DNA of 64,000 bases from positions 315,136 to 379,135 of the forward strand of contig NZ_QFFK01000006.1 of NCBI RefSeq assembly GCF_003149455.1, given 5' to 3'. A program made the position numbers and the translations under genes. Of the stretch, positions 10,036 to 19,730 are shown in pieces. Numbering within the stretch: the first letter of the stretch is position 1; every line of letters starts with the position of its first letter. This DNA comes from Chitinophaga deserti (GTDB lineage Bacteria; Bacteroidota; Bacteroidia; Chitinophagales; Chitinophagaceae). The notes under the pieces are model-generated. The model was not told where the DNA came from. It ran no database searches and was given only the letters and a program-made list of their open reading frames with translations.

Positions 10036-10049
10036 TCCAATTGAATAAG

Positions 10050-12044
10050 ATGCAGACATTAAGAAAGACATTATTATTCAGCCTGCTGGCATTGCCCGGC
10101 AGCCTGATGGCCCAGCAGGTAAGAGAAGTGGATATCTGTGTATACGGCGGCTCCTCCGCCGGTGTGATTGCCGCGTATACGGCTAAGAAACTGAATAAGT
10201 CCGTACTGGTTATTGAACCCGGTAAACGCCTGGGGGGCTTAACCTCCGGTGGACTGGGTTATACCGATATAGGCAATAAATACGCGATTTCAGGCATTTC
10301 CCGGGACTTTTACCGCCGGGTGGGTAAACACTACGGTAAATTTGAAACGTGGATATTTGAGCCCGGCGTGGCCGAAAAAGTGTATCAGCAGTATGTGAAG
10401 GAAGCCAATCTGGAAATTGTATACGATCACCGCATCACCCGTGCCGGAAAAGCGGGAGGGAAGGTAACGGAGATACAGCTGGAGTCTTCCGTTGGAGGTA
10501 CGCCTAAGGTATCTGCCGTTCGAGCTAAAATGTATATCGACTGCTCCTATGAGGGCGACCTCATGGCGCTGGCGGGTATTTCCTATACGGTAGGCCGCGA
10601 AGCAAACGCTCAGTATGGCGAAACCTATAACGGGGTGCAGCTGCGTGATAAGCACCAGTTCCCCGATAATATCGACCCCTATAAAGTACCCGGCGATCCC
10701 AACAGCGGTGTGCTCTGGGGGATTAATACCAAACCGCTGGCAGAGCAGGGCTCAGGAGATAAGAAAGTGCAGGCGTACAACTTCCGCATCTGCCTCTCTA
10801 ACAATCCGGAAAACCGGATACCCATTACGCGCCCGGAAGGATATGACTCCACGCGGTACGAACTGTTGCTGCGCCTGGTAAAACACCACACACCGGGCGA
10901 TCTTAACGGTTTCCTCAAATTCGACCGGATGCCCAACAACAAAACAGACATCAACAACAACAATGCCTTTTCCACCGATATGATCGGTATGAACTGGAAC
11001 TATCCCGAGGCGGATTACGCCACCCGGGCTAAGATCATCAAAGAGCATGAACTGTATAACAAAGGCCTGCTGTATTTCATAGGCCACGATCCCCGCATGC
11101 CCGAACATCTCCGTAAGCAAATGCTGCAATGGGGGTATCCGAAAGATGAATACATGCAATTCGGTAACTGGTCGCCACAAATGTATGTTCGTGAATCCCG
11201 CAGGATGGTGGGTGCCTATGTCATGACACAGGCCAACTGTGAAGGTAAAAATACCGTGGATGACGGCGTGGGCATGGCCGCCTACACCATGGACTCTCAC
11301 AATACCGACCGTGTGATCGTAAACGGTATGGTGAAGAATGAAGGCGATGTGCAGGTAGGTGGTTTTGGGCCTTACCCCATCGCTTACCGTTCCATTATCC
11401 CGAAAAAAGAAGATTGTGGCAACGTACTGGTGCCCATCTGCCTCTCTGCCACGCATATTGCTTATGGCTCTATCCGTATGGAACCGGTGTTCATGGTACT
11501 GGGACAATCTGCCGCCACGGCAGCATCCATGGCTATCGATGCTAAGCAATCCGTGCAGGAAGTGGATATCGTTAAGCTGAAGGCAACGCTGCGTCAGCGG
11601 CCGCTGGCGATCAATACCACGGCAGAGATACTCGTGGATAACGATGATAAAGAACAGGTAACGGTAACGGGCAACTGGAAGAAGATCAACCGCGGTGCTT
11701 ATGGCCCATCGGCATATGTATCCGAAAAAGGAGCCACGGGTACCATTCGCTTTACTCCGCAGGTGGTAAGCGGCGGTACTTACAGGATTTATTCCTACGT
11801 GCCTAAACAGGGAGATATGACGGCGCATACCAGCATCAAAGTATCGCCCGACGGGAAAGCGGTGAAGCCGGTTGATTTTGCAGCTTCCGCCGTAAAAGTG
11901 GAAGGACAGACCTCCGGTGAGTGGGTAGACCTGGGTACGGTGAAACTGGCCAAAGGAAAAAAGGGGTATGTGGAGATTACGACCGAAGGGGCAGATGGAG
12001 TAGTACTGGCGGATGCCGTGCTGTTTATTCCTGAAGGGAAATAG
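10050..12044 (+). CDS. Exported FAD-dependent oxidoreductase with C-terminal golvesin-like domain
   Basis: 664 residues from the ATG at 10050; a TTG three codons upstream (10041) is an alternative start. A signal peptide ends near MAQQ. The Rossmann FAD-binding fold starts at about residue 27 (VDICVYGGSSAGVIAA, GGSSAG at 33-38), and RLGGLTSGGLG is typical of the FAD_oxidored (PF12831) family found in polysaccharide loci, often labelled xanthan-lyase-like. The last 120 residues resemble the golvesin/xanthan-lyase C-terminal beta-domain (ending GVVLADAVLFIPEGK). It lies 14 bp after susD, so it is probably part of the same operon and may oxidise the imported or bound substrate. The substrate is not known. 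Confidence 0.85.
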   Translation: MQTLRKTLLFSLLALPGSLMAQQVREVDICVYGGSSAGVIAAYTAKKLNKSVLVIEPGKRLGGLTSGGLGYTDIGNKYAISGISRDFYRRVGKHYGKFETWIFEPGVAEKVYQQYVKEANLEIVYDHRITRAGKAGGKVTEIQLESSVGGTPKVSAVRAKMYIDCSYEGDLMALAGISYTVGREANAQYGETYNGVQLRDKHQFPDNIDPYKVPGDPNSGVLWGINTKPLAEQGSGDKKVQAYNFRICLSNNPENRIPITRPEGYDSTRYELLLRLVKHHTPGDLNGFLKFDRMPNNKTDINNNNAFSTDMIGMNWNYPEADYATRAKIIKEHELYNKGLLYFIGHDPRMPEHLRKQMLQWGYPKDEYMQFGNWSPQMYVRESRRMVGAYVMTQANCEGKNTVDDGVGMAAYTMDSHNTDRVIVNGMVKNEGDVQVGGFGPYPIAYRSIIPKKEDCGNVLVPICLSATHIAYGSIRMEPVFMVLGQSAATAASMAIDAKQSVQEVDIVKLKATLRQRPLAINTTAEILVDNDDKEQVTVTGNWKKINRGAYGPSAYVSEKGATGTIRFTPQVVSGGTYRIYSYVPKQGDMTAHTSIKVSPDGKAVKPVDFAASAVKVEGQTSGEWVDLGTVKLAKGKKGYVEITTEGADGVVLADAVLFIPEGK

Positions 12045-12167
12045 TTTAAACAGGAGATATTTACATCAGAAAGGGCCGCCTCCGCTGTTTGCAAAAACAT
12101 GGAGGTGGTCCTTTTTAATTGGTATAATCAGCCTTGTGGTTAATATCGTATCGAATTCGCAATTATC

Positions 12168-12267
12168 ATCCTTCGGTGATCCTTCGGTGATCCTTCGGTC
12201 ATCCTTCAGTGATCCCTCAGGGAAGCCCCCCTTTCACTGAAGGATGACCGAAGGGTCACCGAACAGT
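12168..12267 (+). repeat. 11-bp tandem/inverted repeat array forming a long hairpin
   Basis: Five direct 11-bp units (consensus ATCCTTCGGTG) occupy 12168-12222, and three inverted units occupy 12235-12267. The arms 12183-12211 and 12235-12263 are complementary at 28 of 29 positions around a 23-nt loop. The array lies between convergent genes. A separate 7-bp inverted repeat (AAGTGCC/GGCACTT) follows at 12302-12322. The rest of 12045-12433 contains no gene that I can support. Confidence 0.9.
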
Positions 12268-12379
12268 GGTAGTTTAATGGCTTGATAATGAAGTAATTGT
12301 GAAGTGCCATAAATAGGCACTTATAGGCTATTTTGATAGTAAATTAACATAAATGAGCCTCCTGTTGATTATTAGGCCT

Positions 12380-12414
12380 AAAAAAGCCGGGCTATTTGAC
12401 CGCCCGGCTTTTTT
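12380..12414. terminator. Bidirectional terminator between the two convergent SusCD operons
   Basis: An A-run is followed by GCCGGGC (12386-12392), a 9-nt loop, GCCCGGC and a T-run. The A/T flanks make it usable on both strands. It serves the FAD-oxidoreductase operon from the left and the amidohydrolase operon from the right. Confidence 0.85.
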
Positions 12415-12433
12415 AATGTCGAAATATTTCCTG

Positions 12434-13681
12434 TTAGTATAATTCCTTTCCATTCAGGAAAACCTGTTCCGGTTGGAAGAGGAGGCTCAGGTTCTGCAGG
12501 GGATTGCCGGGAAGGAGCAGCAGATCGGCCCGCATGCCTTTACGGATGGCGCCGCGGTCTGTAAGACCGCAAACGCGTGCCCCGTTCAGGGTGGCAGCTT
12601 CTATTACGGAAGCGGGGTTCATACCGCATTTGCTTTGCAGGAGCTGCATTTCCTGGAGGAGGGGCACTTCGCCGGTGGTGTTGTAGATCCAGTCTGTACC
12701 CGCCACTACTTTTACGCCATGGGCATGTGCCAGCCGGGTAACGATGGCGGCGCTGTGCATCCTGTTGTTCTCCGCATGGAAAACGGTAGGGTCGAGGAAG
12801 ATGCCTTTACGGGCCATTTCCTGCAGCAGGGGGATCTGAACAAGCGTATCCAGCCGGAAATCCTTTTTATACAATGCCTGCCATGCTTTCCCTATTTCAA
12901 GTGTGTCGCCGGGGAGCTGCTGGAAAGCAAAATCATTGGCGTGCGACATGCTGTTAACACCTGCCGCTGCAATGGCGCCGGGCTTGCAGGGGAATACTGC
13001 CGCATGGCTCCATGCTTTTAAACCGGCTTTATGTGCTGCTTCCGTAAGGTCGCGGATGAGTTTAGCATCAAGGTCGGCATAGATCTTCAGGCCGCTTACC
13101 CCGGCTGCTTTGGCCTCTTTCACTGCGGCGGTAACATCCATGCCGGGCATTATGGCTTTGTACCATGCGCTGTTACCGAGGTCACCTTCGCGGCCGGAAC
13201 GGCGGATCATATCGAAGTAACCGGGACCGGCAAACTGTGCCGCATAGAAGATATCAGGGCCAATGGTTTTACCGGAGCGGACATCGCTTTTTAAGGCGGC
13301 GAGGTAAGGAGCGTTACCGGCCATGTCGCGAACGGTTGTGATACCGTGGCGGGACATATTACCGATGATACTGTCTGTAAGGAGGCGTGCCTTGCTCAGG
13401 TCTTCATCAACCACCGTGGCCAGATGCACATGGGCATCCATCATCCCCGGTACAAGGTATTTACCGGTACAGTCGATGATGCGGGTATTGGTTAGTTTAC
13501 GGGGAGTGCTGGTGTAGATTTTACGGATGAGGCCATCGCGCAGGAGTACAGATGCTATGCGCGGGGCTACCCGTGCGTCACCATCAATAACCGTTACATT
13601 TTGTAAAAGAACCTGCTGTGCATGGGTTTGCACATGCATCAGCAGGAAAATGGAAATAAACAATAAAGCGTTCCGCATCAT
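12434..13681 (-). CDS. Exported amidohydrolase (imidazolonepropionase-like, metal-dependent)
   Basis: 415 residues with a signal peptide (MMRNALLF...THAQ). Amidohydrolase-superfamily metal ligands are visible: HVH at 84-86, the lysine in GLKIYAD, histidines in WSHAAV and SMSHAND, and the aspartate in AGTDWIY. Such enzymes hydrolyse C-N bonds; secreted Bacteroidota members often act on peptides or acylated amino acids. Its start overlaps the stop of the TlpA gene by four bases (ATGA), so translation is coupled. It is the last gene of the operon sigma - FecR - SusC - SusD - TlpA - amidohydrolase, which suggests that this transporter handles a nitrogen-containing ligand rather than a plain glycan (inference). 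Confidence 0.88.
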   Translation of the reverse strand: MMRNALLFISIFLLMHVQTHAQQVLLQNVTVIDGDARVAPRIASVLLRDGLIRKIYTSTPRKLTNTRIIDCTGKYLVPGMMDAHVHLATVVDEDLSKARLLTDSIIGNMSRHGITTVRDMAGNAPYLAALKSDVRSGKTIGPDIFYAAQFAGPGYFDMIRRSGREGDLGNSAWYKAIMPGMDVTAAVKEAKAAGVSGLKIYADLDAKLIRDLTEAAHKAGLKAWSHAAVFPCKPGAIAAAGVNSMSHANDFAFQQLPGDTLEIGKAWQALYKKDFRLDTLVQIPLLQEMARKGIFLDPTVFHAENNRMHSAAIVTRLAHAHGVKVVAGTDWIYNTTGEVPLLQEMQLLQSKCGMNPASVIEAATLNGARVCGLTDRGAIRKGMRADLLLLPGNPLQNLSLLFQPEQVFLNGKELY

Positions 13682-14739
13682 GGTAATTTTTCTAAGTCGG
13701 ATATTTCAACATGCTGTTGTATGATCTTGCCTTCCTTGTTGATAAGGAAAGTAGCCGGCAGTGATTTAACATTGTATTGGGCCACGATGTCGCTCTTCAT
13801 GCCTTCGGGCGCTACCAGCTGTGGCCAGGGTATTTTGTCAGACGCTACGGCCTTTCGCCATAGGTCGTCTTTCTCATCTACCGATACCGACACAATCTCG
13901 ATACCCTTTTTCTTCAGCGCGGCATAATGTGGTGCAAGTTTACGGTTGCCTGCCCGGCAGGGTGTACACCAGGAGGCCCATACATCGAGCAGTACATATT
14001 TGTTGCCTGCTACGAGACTGCCCAGGTCCACTACTTTACCGTTCAGGGAGCGCAGTGCAAAAGCAGGTGCGGTTTTGCCGGTCATATTGATCTTATCTGA
14101 CTCAGCCTGTTTTTCGATCAGCTTTTGCATAGTAGCGGCTGCCCAATCCTGCTGGCGGAAGGAGGGGATGAGTTTGGAAAGGGATGCGCCTGTCCACGCA
14201 AAGGCGTAATGGTAAGCGCTCCAGGCACCTGCGAGATTATCTACATTCTCCAGCGCAAAGGCCAGTCGTTTTGCCTGCACTTCTGTGGCCATCTTATTCA
14301 TCTTTTCACTGATAGCCAGCTTTGCATCCAGGTCAGTAGTGTTGCCATATTGCGTGCCCAGCTTACTCCATACTGCTTCCACGGGCTTCATGCTTTGCTC
14401 GAATGCGTTCAGCTTCTCCAATACGGGGCCGCCCTTTACGATGGCCTGCGTGTCTTTCCCGATCGTAACTGATACGGGCGTTGCGGAAGAAAACAGGGTG
14501 ACATTTACATAAGGCTTGCGTAGCGATACGGTGTACACTGCCGCCCCGCTGTCGGGTAGCTGGATCAGTATGGCACCCTGGCGTACCAGTGGTGTATCTA
14601 TCAGCCGGCGGACAGGCCATTCGCGGTAGATGGTCACTTTAGCGCCTTCGGGATGCAGGGGAGTGGTAACCCGCAGCTCCTGAGCATGTACGGATACCGT
14701 GGCTGCCAGGAGTGCAGTGAAGCAGGTGAGTTTTTTCAT
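13678..14739 (-). CDS. Exported TlpA-like thiol-disulfide oxidoreductase with N-terminal DUF4369-like domain
   Basis: 353 residues with a signal peptide ending near SVHAQ. The first 100 residues form a beta-rich domain like the DUF4369 module that precedes many Bacteroidota TlpA proteins. The thioredoxin fold starts at about 220, with the redox centre WCTPC (C258 and C261) and the cis-proline segment KSLPATFLIN. It probably reduces or isomerises disulfides in the periplasm. It lies between susD (14793) and the amidohydrolase, with which it overlaps by 4 bp. Confidence 0.92.
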   Translation of the reverse strand: MKKLTCFTALLAATVSVHAQELRVTTPLHPEGAKVTIYREWPVRRLIDTPLVRQGAILIQLPDSGAAVYTVSLRKPYVNVTLFSSATPVSVTIGKDTQAIVKGGPVLEKLNAFEQSMKPVEAVWSKLGTQYGNTTDLDAKLAISEKMNKMATEVQAKRLAFALENVDNLAGAWSAYHYAFAWTGASLSKLIPSFRQQDWAAATMQKLIEKQAESDKINMTGKTAPAFALRSLNGKVVDLGSLVAGNKYVLLDVWASWCTPCRAGNRKLAPHYAALKKKGIEIVSVSVDEKDDLWRKAVASDKIPWPQLVAPEGMKSDIVAQYNVKSLPATFLINKEGKIIQQHVEISDLEKLP

Positions 14740-14792
14740 GTGCCTGGATTAAAAACCCGGGATACAGGATGTACCCCGGGCGTATGGTATGG

Positions 14793-16187
14793 TTAGTTTC
14801 TGGGATTGGGTAAAATATCGGGATTGATCTGCATGATCTTCGGCGCGATCTCTACAAGGTAGTTAGGCGAGCCGGCCGGCAGTGTATAAGTCTGGGAGTT
14901 GTGCTGGCGCTGCAGGTCCTTTTTAAAGCGGGGATCGTTGTTGAGCCGCTTCAGGTCAAACAGGCGAAGGCCATGATACATCAGCTCCAGTCTTCTTTCA
15001 CGGAGTACCAGTGCCAGTGCTTCATCTGCAGTAGCCGAGGCAAGCGGGGCATAGTCTGCAGGTTTAAAGCGCTTCTGGCGCAGGGTGTTCAGCAGGGCCA
15101 CCGCATCGTCTTTCTTATTATCACGGGCCAGTGCTTCTGCTTTGATGAGCATCATCTCGGGCACGCCGATGCTGAAGTTCACCGCACTCTGGAAGTAATC
15201 CGGGAAAGGGCTTACCGGCGTTACGGCAGAGCGCGGGATGCGGGTGAAGGTGTACACATACCGGAGGTCCTGCTCTCCGAGTATGCCCAGCAGTTCAGGA
15301 TTTATCATGAACCGGGTGAAGATGCCGTTGCTGCTGTTGGTTTTGGAAAACAAATTCTCCGGGTTGTTTTCCGGGAGGGGCTTGTTATTAACGCCGCTGT
15401 ACGGACGGGCAGGGTTCACAAACGAGAACGTATTATGATCCAGCAGGGTGGAGTTAAACGCCAGTGCTTTTTCCGCCGCGTCCTTCGCACCCGCATAATC
15501 GCCCATATAAAGCCGTACACGTGCCAGCAGGGCCGTGGCTGCCGCCTTGCCCGGGTGAACGTAATTACGGCCTAAATCGGGCAGGGAAGGGCTTGCAAGT
15601 GCCTCCGAGAGATCTTTCATCACCTGTTCGTATACTTCCTTCACCGTAGCGCGCTTCGTTTTGGCTTCCAGGTCGGGCACCAGCAGCAGGGGCACTGCAA
15701 GGTCGGTAGCCGCCGTGGCAGCATTATATTCCTTCCCGAAGAGGTTGGCGAGGTGGAAATAGTTATATGCACGCTGGATCTTCGCTTCCGCGATGTTCCG
15801 CTCACGGTCTTCTGCCTGTCCGGGTGCATCTTTGATTTTATCGAGCACGAGGTTGCAATAGTAAATATTGCTGTAGATGCGCGACCATTCACCATCGTCT
15901 TCCGTCAGGAGCATGGTTTCCTTCAGCCAGAGGTACGACTTGGTACTGCGTGAATTTGCCGAACTGCGGATCTGCTCATCGGAGTAATGGATATCATCCG
16001 TCATGAACTCCGCCTGAATGTAAGCGGCATCGGCCTGCAGGATGTCGTTCATAAACATTTCATAATCGGCAACCGTTGTCGGCAGCACTTTCCCTTTCGG
16101 TGTTACGTCCAGGAATTTTTTACAGCTTCCTGCGGTGAGGCAGAGGAGCAATACGGTATATAAAGTGATATGCTTCATGTGCTTCAT
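14793..16187 (-). CDS. SusD/RagB-family surface nutrient-binding lipoprotein
   Basis: 464 residues with lipobox TAGSC (Cys22) followed by KKFLDVTPKGK, the common start of mature SusD proteins. The helical core has AEAKIQRAYNYFHLANLFG. The C-terminal motif LRERRLELMYHGLRLFDLKRL is the usual SusD ERR.EL..EG.R..DLKR signature with His in place of Glu. It starts two bases after the SusC stop. A second ATG at 16178 is an alternative start. It is the partner of the SusC at 16190-19708. Confidence 0.94.
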   Translation of the reverse strand: MKHMKHITLYTVLLLCLTAGSCKKFLDVTPKGKVLPTTVADYEMFMNDILQADAAYIQAEFMTDDIHYSDEQIRSSANSRSTKSYLWLKETMLLTEDDGEWSRIYSNIYYCNLVLDKIKDAPGQAEDRERNIAEAKIQRAYNYFHLANLFGKEYNAATAATDLAVPLLLVPDLEAKTKRATVKEVYEQVMKDLSEALASPSLPDLGRNYVHPGKAAATALLARVRLYMGDYAGAKDAAEKALAFNSTLLDHNTFSFVNPARPYSGVNNKPLPENNPENLFSKTNSSNGIFTRFMINPELLGILGEQDLRYVYTFTRIPRSAVTPVSPFPDYFQSAVNFSIGVPEMMLIKAEALARDNKKDDAVALLNTLRQKRFKPADYAPLASATADEALALVLRERRLELMYHGLRLFDLKRLNNDPRFKKDLQRQHNSQTYTLPAGSPNYLVEIAPKIMQINPDILPNPRN

Positions 16188-16189
16188 TT

Positions 16190-19100
16190 TTACAGTTCAA
16201 CCCTTAAAGTCAATGTAGTTACGCGCGGCTCCGGGAGGTAGTAAGTACCGGTCATGGGATCCACGGCATCGGGATCAATGCCATATTTGTTCTTCTTCCA
16301 CAGGGCCACATTGTTCATCTGCGCCACGAAGGAAACGCTGTTGAGGAAGGTCCGTTTCAGCAGACTGGCGGGCAGCTGGTAACCGAGCTGTACTTCGCGG
16401 AGGCGGATGTAGGCGCCTGACATTTCGCTGTTGGTGGAATACTGGATCACCCTTTCTCTGCCATCATAAAAATCTGTCGGGTCAAAGGAAGGAGTAATGG
16501 CTGCCAGGTCTGTATGGGCTTCATCACCCGGCTTGCGCCAGCGCTCTGCTATACGGGCATCGTAATTGGTGCTGAAGGCATAACCATACATATCAGGTGT
16601 ATAACGGCGGATGACGTTTCCGAAGTTATAGGTGAGGAATACGCTGGTGAAGAAGTCTTTGTAGTGCAGGATGTTGGTGAAACCGCCACTGTAAGGAGCT
16701 CTGAAAGTACCATTATTTACCAGCGAAGACATTACGGGTACTTTTACTTTTTCGTCTTTATCACCATATATGGTAGGATTGCCGCGATCGTCGAGGCCGG
16801 CCCAGCGGTAGCTCCACAGTGCTTCGCGTGCATATCCTTCCACATACTGGCCGCTGCTGCTTACACGGCTGATTAACGGACTGGACTCACGGATCTTGTT
16901 TTCAATGATCTTGTTCCTGTTGTATCCCGCGTTCAGCCTGCTGCTCCAGCGGAAGTTGCGCCCTTCGATGATGTTTGCCTGAATGGCGAGGTCCACACCG
17001 TTATTGCGCATGCGCGAGGCGTTGATGTTGAATTGGGAGAAGCCCACGGTAGGGTCCAGCATAATAGTACCCAGCAGGTCGTACCCGTAACGGTTATAAT
17101 AATCGGCCGTTACCTGGAAGCGGTTTTTCAGCAGCCCGATATCCACACCGGCATTGATGGTACGCGTACGTTCCCAGCGCAGCTTGGGGTTGTAATAGGT
17201 AACCCTTGCGCGGTAATCGTTGAATATAGCCTGGAAGGTACGGGTTGCAGTAAGCAGTGGCGTAGTGGTAAGGTCGTAGTTACCGGTAAGGCCTCCGGTA
17301 ACACGCAGTTTGAGCATGCTCACGGCAGGAACACGGAAGAACTTCTCTTCTGCGATGTTCCATGCACCGCCAACAGACCATAAGGGAGTACGGCGGTATT
17401 TGGGATCCGCACCGAACATATTTGACTGGTCGATACGGAAGCTGCCGGTCAGAGTATAGCGGTCATCGTAAGTATAGGCGCCGGTAGCGTACCACGATTT
17501 CTCACGTACATCGTTATGGGTGAATCTGTCGAGGCCGGTAGGGTCAAGCCGGGGAATGGCGTTGTTGTTCCACCAGGTAAGGCCGCCGTTGGCAAGTTTC
17601 TGCTGATCGAAGTATTGCCAGGAAAGCAGGTCATCGTCGTACCCGAATTTCCGGGTGGTATAACCTTCGCTCACATTCTTCTTCATTTCTGCACCTGCTG
17701 CTATATTGACATAATGTACGCTATTGATTAGGTTGGCATAGTTCAGCTGGGAGCGCAGTGCCCAGTTGTTATTAGTCATTTCCCCGGTGTTGAGGATATT
17801 CCCTAAGGGGAGGTTGAACACCGCTTTGTTGGCGGAATTGAGCGAAGCGTATTGGTTCAGATAGTTACGGGCTTCGAACGACTGCTTATCGGTGATATTC
17901 TTATTGCTCGTTTTCAGGCGGTCGAACAGGAAGTCGGTATTGAAATTAAAGTGTTTCCAGAATTTGTATTGCACGCCCACTTTTGCACGGAGGCCGAAGT
18001 TGCGGGATATGTTGTTGGCCAGGCGTGCTTCTTCGATGAGGTTCTTCCCGTTGTCGAGGTAGCCCATCGGGGTAATCATATCGTTAGAAGCTTTATTGAA
18101 GCCGGTGTAGTCGTAAATGTAGTTCCCTGCTTCGTTAAGCAGCAGCTGGTATGGCGGGAGGTTTTGAATATCGTTGTTCAGGTATGGGGCCATATTCCTG
18201 CGGGAAGATACCGCGTTGAGATCCACGCTCAGGCGCAGATCGCGGGTGATCTCCATATCGCTGCGGGTATTGAGCTGGTACGATTCGTTTTTATCGCCTA
18301 TGAAATTGGACTTGCCGTTTTCATAAGAGCCGGAGATAACGAAGCGGTAACGGGGGCCGCCGCCGGAGAAGGAAAGGTAATGGTTCTGGCGGATGCCGGT
18401 ACGCAGCAGCTGGTCCTGGATCTGGTCTTCGTTGGATATACCTGCCAGAGAATCCTGCAGCCTGCTGAGTTCCTGCTGGTTGATCTCCCCGCGGTCGAGG
18501 CGGAGCAGCAGGCCGAGGGATGGGGAATAACCGTTAGAGCCACCATCGAAGATAGCCGGGTTAATGAACCCTTTATCATACACTTCCCTGTCGTATTCCA
18601 GGATGTCACCTGCTTTGGCGCGGTGGAGCTTTGAATAATCGGGGCGGGAAGTGAAGTAGGTATTGGCGGCGTAGTTGATTCTCAGCTTTCCTTCTTTACC
18701 GCGTTTGGTGGTGATAACGATCACGCCGTTGGATGCGCGGGCGCCCCAGATGGCGGAAGCTGCGGCATCTTTCAGCACGTCTATCTTCTCCACATCGTTC
18801 ATATTGTCGGGCAGCTGGTTTACGGGGAAGCCGTCTACCACGATCAGGGGCTGGTTACGTTCCGCATTAATGGCGCTGCCGCCACGCATCTGCAGATCGA
18901 TGCCTCCGGGCCTGCGGTCTCTCGCCAGGCCGGTATAACGCGTAGCTAGGGAAAGCCCGGGAATGCTGCCTTCCAGGATCTGGTTCAGCGACTGGCTGCT
19001 TCTCCTCGCTATTTCCTGCGGAGAAATAGAGGAATAGGCGCCGGTAGTATTCTTTTTCGCGAGCGACTGGTAACCGGTAGAGATCACCACTTCGCGGATA

Positions 19101-19708
19101 GACTGTGCTGCGGGTTTCAGGGTCACATTCAGCATGGTGTTGGCACCTGCTTCCTGCTGGCTGGTTTCGTACCCGAGGTAGCTGATGAAGATCTGGGAGG
19201 AGTTGCCTTTGAGGCGGAGGGTGAAGTAGCCTTTGTCGTCGGTAAGGGTGGCACTGGTGGTACCGCTTTCCCGAACGGTAACCCCGGGCGCGTATACGAT
19301 ACCCTCACCATCCAGCAGGCCTACGCGGCCTTTCACAACACGCTCCTGGTATACTGTTTCCAGTGTACGGGTGCTCTTCAGGCTCACGCTGATCATTTTA
19401 TCCTGCTGGCGGAAGAGGAAGTCGTAGTGGTCGGAGAGGTACTGTAATACCTCATCCAGGCTGCGCTCTGCCGCAGGCATGGTGATCATGCTGTTGCGCG
19501 CGGTAACAGACCCGGCATAGAAGAAGCGGACCTTATACCGGGCTGCGAGTGTTTTAAATACCTTTTCTACCGGCTCCTTTTCGAAACCGGTTGTTTGCTT
19601 TTGCCGGGCATATACGGCCGGCGCCGTTAACAGCTGGGTAGCCAGTACTGTCAGGACAATAAAGAGCAGCGTTGCCCTGGCAGACAACGGTCGGCGAATA
19701 AACAGCAT
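16190..19708 (-). CDS. SusC/RagA-family TonB-linked outer-membrane transporter with STN domain
   Basis: 1172 residues. The signal segment is at about 10-35 and the STN domain at about 39-110. The carboxypeptidase-regulatory-like domain is at about 125-200 (VKGRVGLLDGEGIVYAPGV). The plug starts near 206 (VVISTGYQSLAKKNTTGAYS) and contains IVVDGFPVN and LKDAAASAIWGARASNGVIV. A TonB-dependent barrel follows. The STN domain links it to the FecR/sigma pair upstream (19731, 20813). It is similar in architecture but not in detail to the SusC at 5230, so the two loci probably import different ligands. Confidence 0.95.
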   Translation of the reverse strand: MLFIRRPLSARATLLFIVLTVLATQLLTAPAVYARQKQTTGFEKEPVEKVFKTLAARYKVRFFYAGSVTARNSMITMPAAERSLDEVLQYLSDHYDFLFRQQDKMISVSLKSTRTLETVYQERVVKGRVGLLDGEGIVYAPGVTVRESGTTSATLTDDKGYFTLRLKGNSSQIFISYLGYETSQQEAGANTMLNVTLKPAAQSIREVVISTGYQSLAKKNTTGAYSSISPQEIARRSSQSLNQILEGSIPGLSLATRYTGLARDRRPGGIDLQMRGGSAINAERNQPLIVVDGFPVNQLPDNMNDVEKIDVLKDAAASAIWGARASNGVIVITTKRGKEGKLRINYAANTYFTSRPDYSKLHRAKAGDILEYDREVYDKGFINPAIFDGGSNGYSPSLGLLLRLDRGEINQQELSRLQDSLAGISNEDQIQDQLLRTGIRQNHYLSFSGGGPRYRFVISGSYENGKSNFIGDKNESYQLNTRSDMEITRDLRLSVDLNAVSSRRNMAPYLNNDIQNLPPYQLLLNEAGNYIYDYTGFNKASNDMITPMGYLDNGKNLIEEARLANNISRNFGLRAKVGVQYKFWKHFNFNTDFLFDRLKTSNKNITDKQSFEARNYLNQYASLNSANKAVFNLPLGNILNTGEMTNNNWALRSQLNYANLINSVHYVNIAAGAEMKKNVSEGYTTRKFGYDDDLLSWQYFDQQKLANGGLTWWNNNAIPRLDPTGLDRFTHNDVREKSWYATGAYTYDDRYTLTGSFRIDQSNMFGADPKYRRTPLWSVGGAWNIAEEKFFRVPAVSMLKLRVTGGLTGNYDLTTTPLLTATRTFQAIFNDYRARVTYYNPKLRWERTRTINAGVDIGLLKNRFQVTADYYNRYGYDLLGTIMLDPTVGFSQFNINASRMRNNGVDLAIQANIIEGRNFRWSSRLNAGYNRNKIIENKIRESSPLISRVSSSGQYVEGYAREALWSYRWAGLDDRGNPTIYGDKDEKVKVPVMSSLVNNGTFRAPYSGGFTNILHYKDFFTSVFLTYNFGNVIRRYTPDMYGYAFSTNYDARIAERWRKPGDEAHTDLAAITPSFDPTDFYDGRERVIQYSTNSEMSGAYIRLREVQLGYQLPASLLKRTFLNSVSFVAQMNNVALWKKNKYGIDPDAVDPMTGTYYLPEPRVTTLTLRVEL

Positions 19709-19730
19709 AACTTGTGCTTATATTGGTTGA

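Noticed and set aside
8611..10071. 486-residue open frame on the minus strand
   Set aside because: It is antisense to susD, has no recognisable domain and follows the codon pattern of the opposite gene.
10752..11828. 358-residue open frame on the minus strand
   Set aside because: It is antisense to the FAD oxidoreductase, which has clear family motifs.
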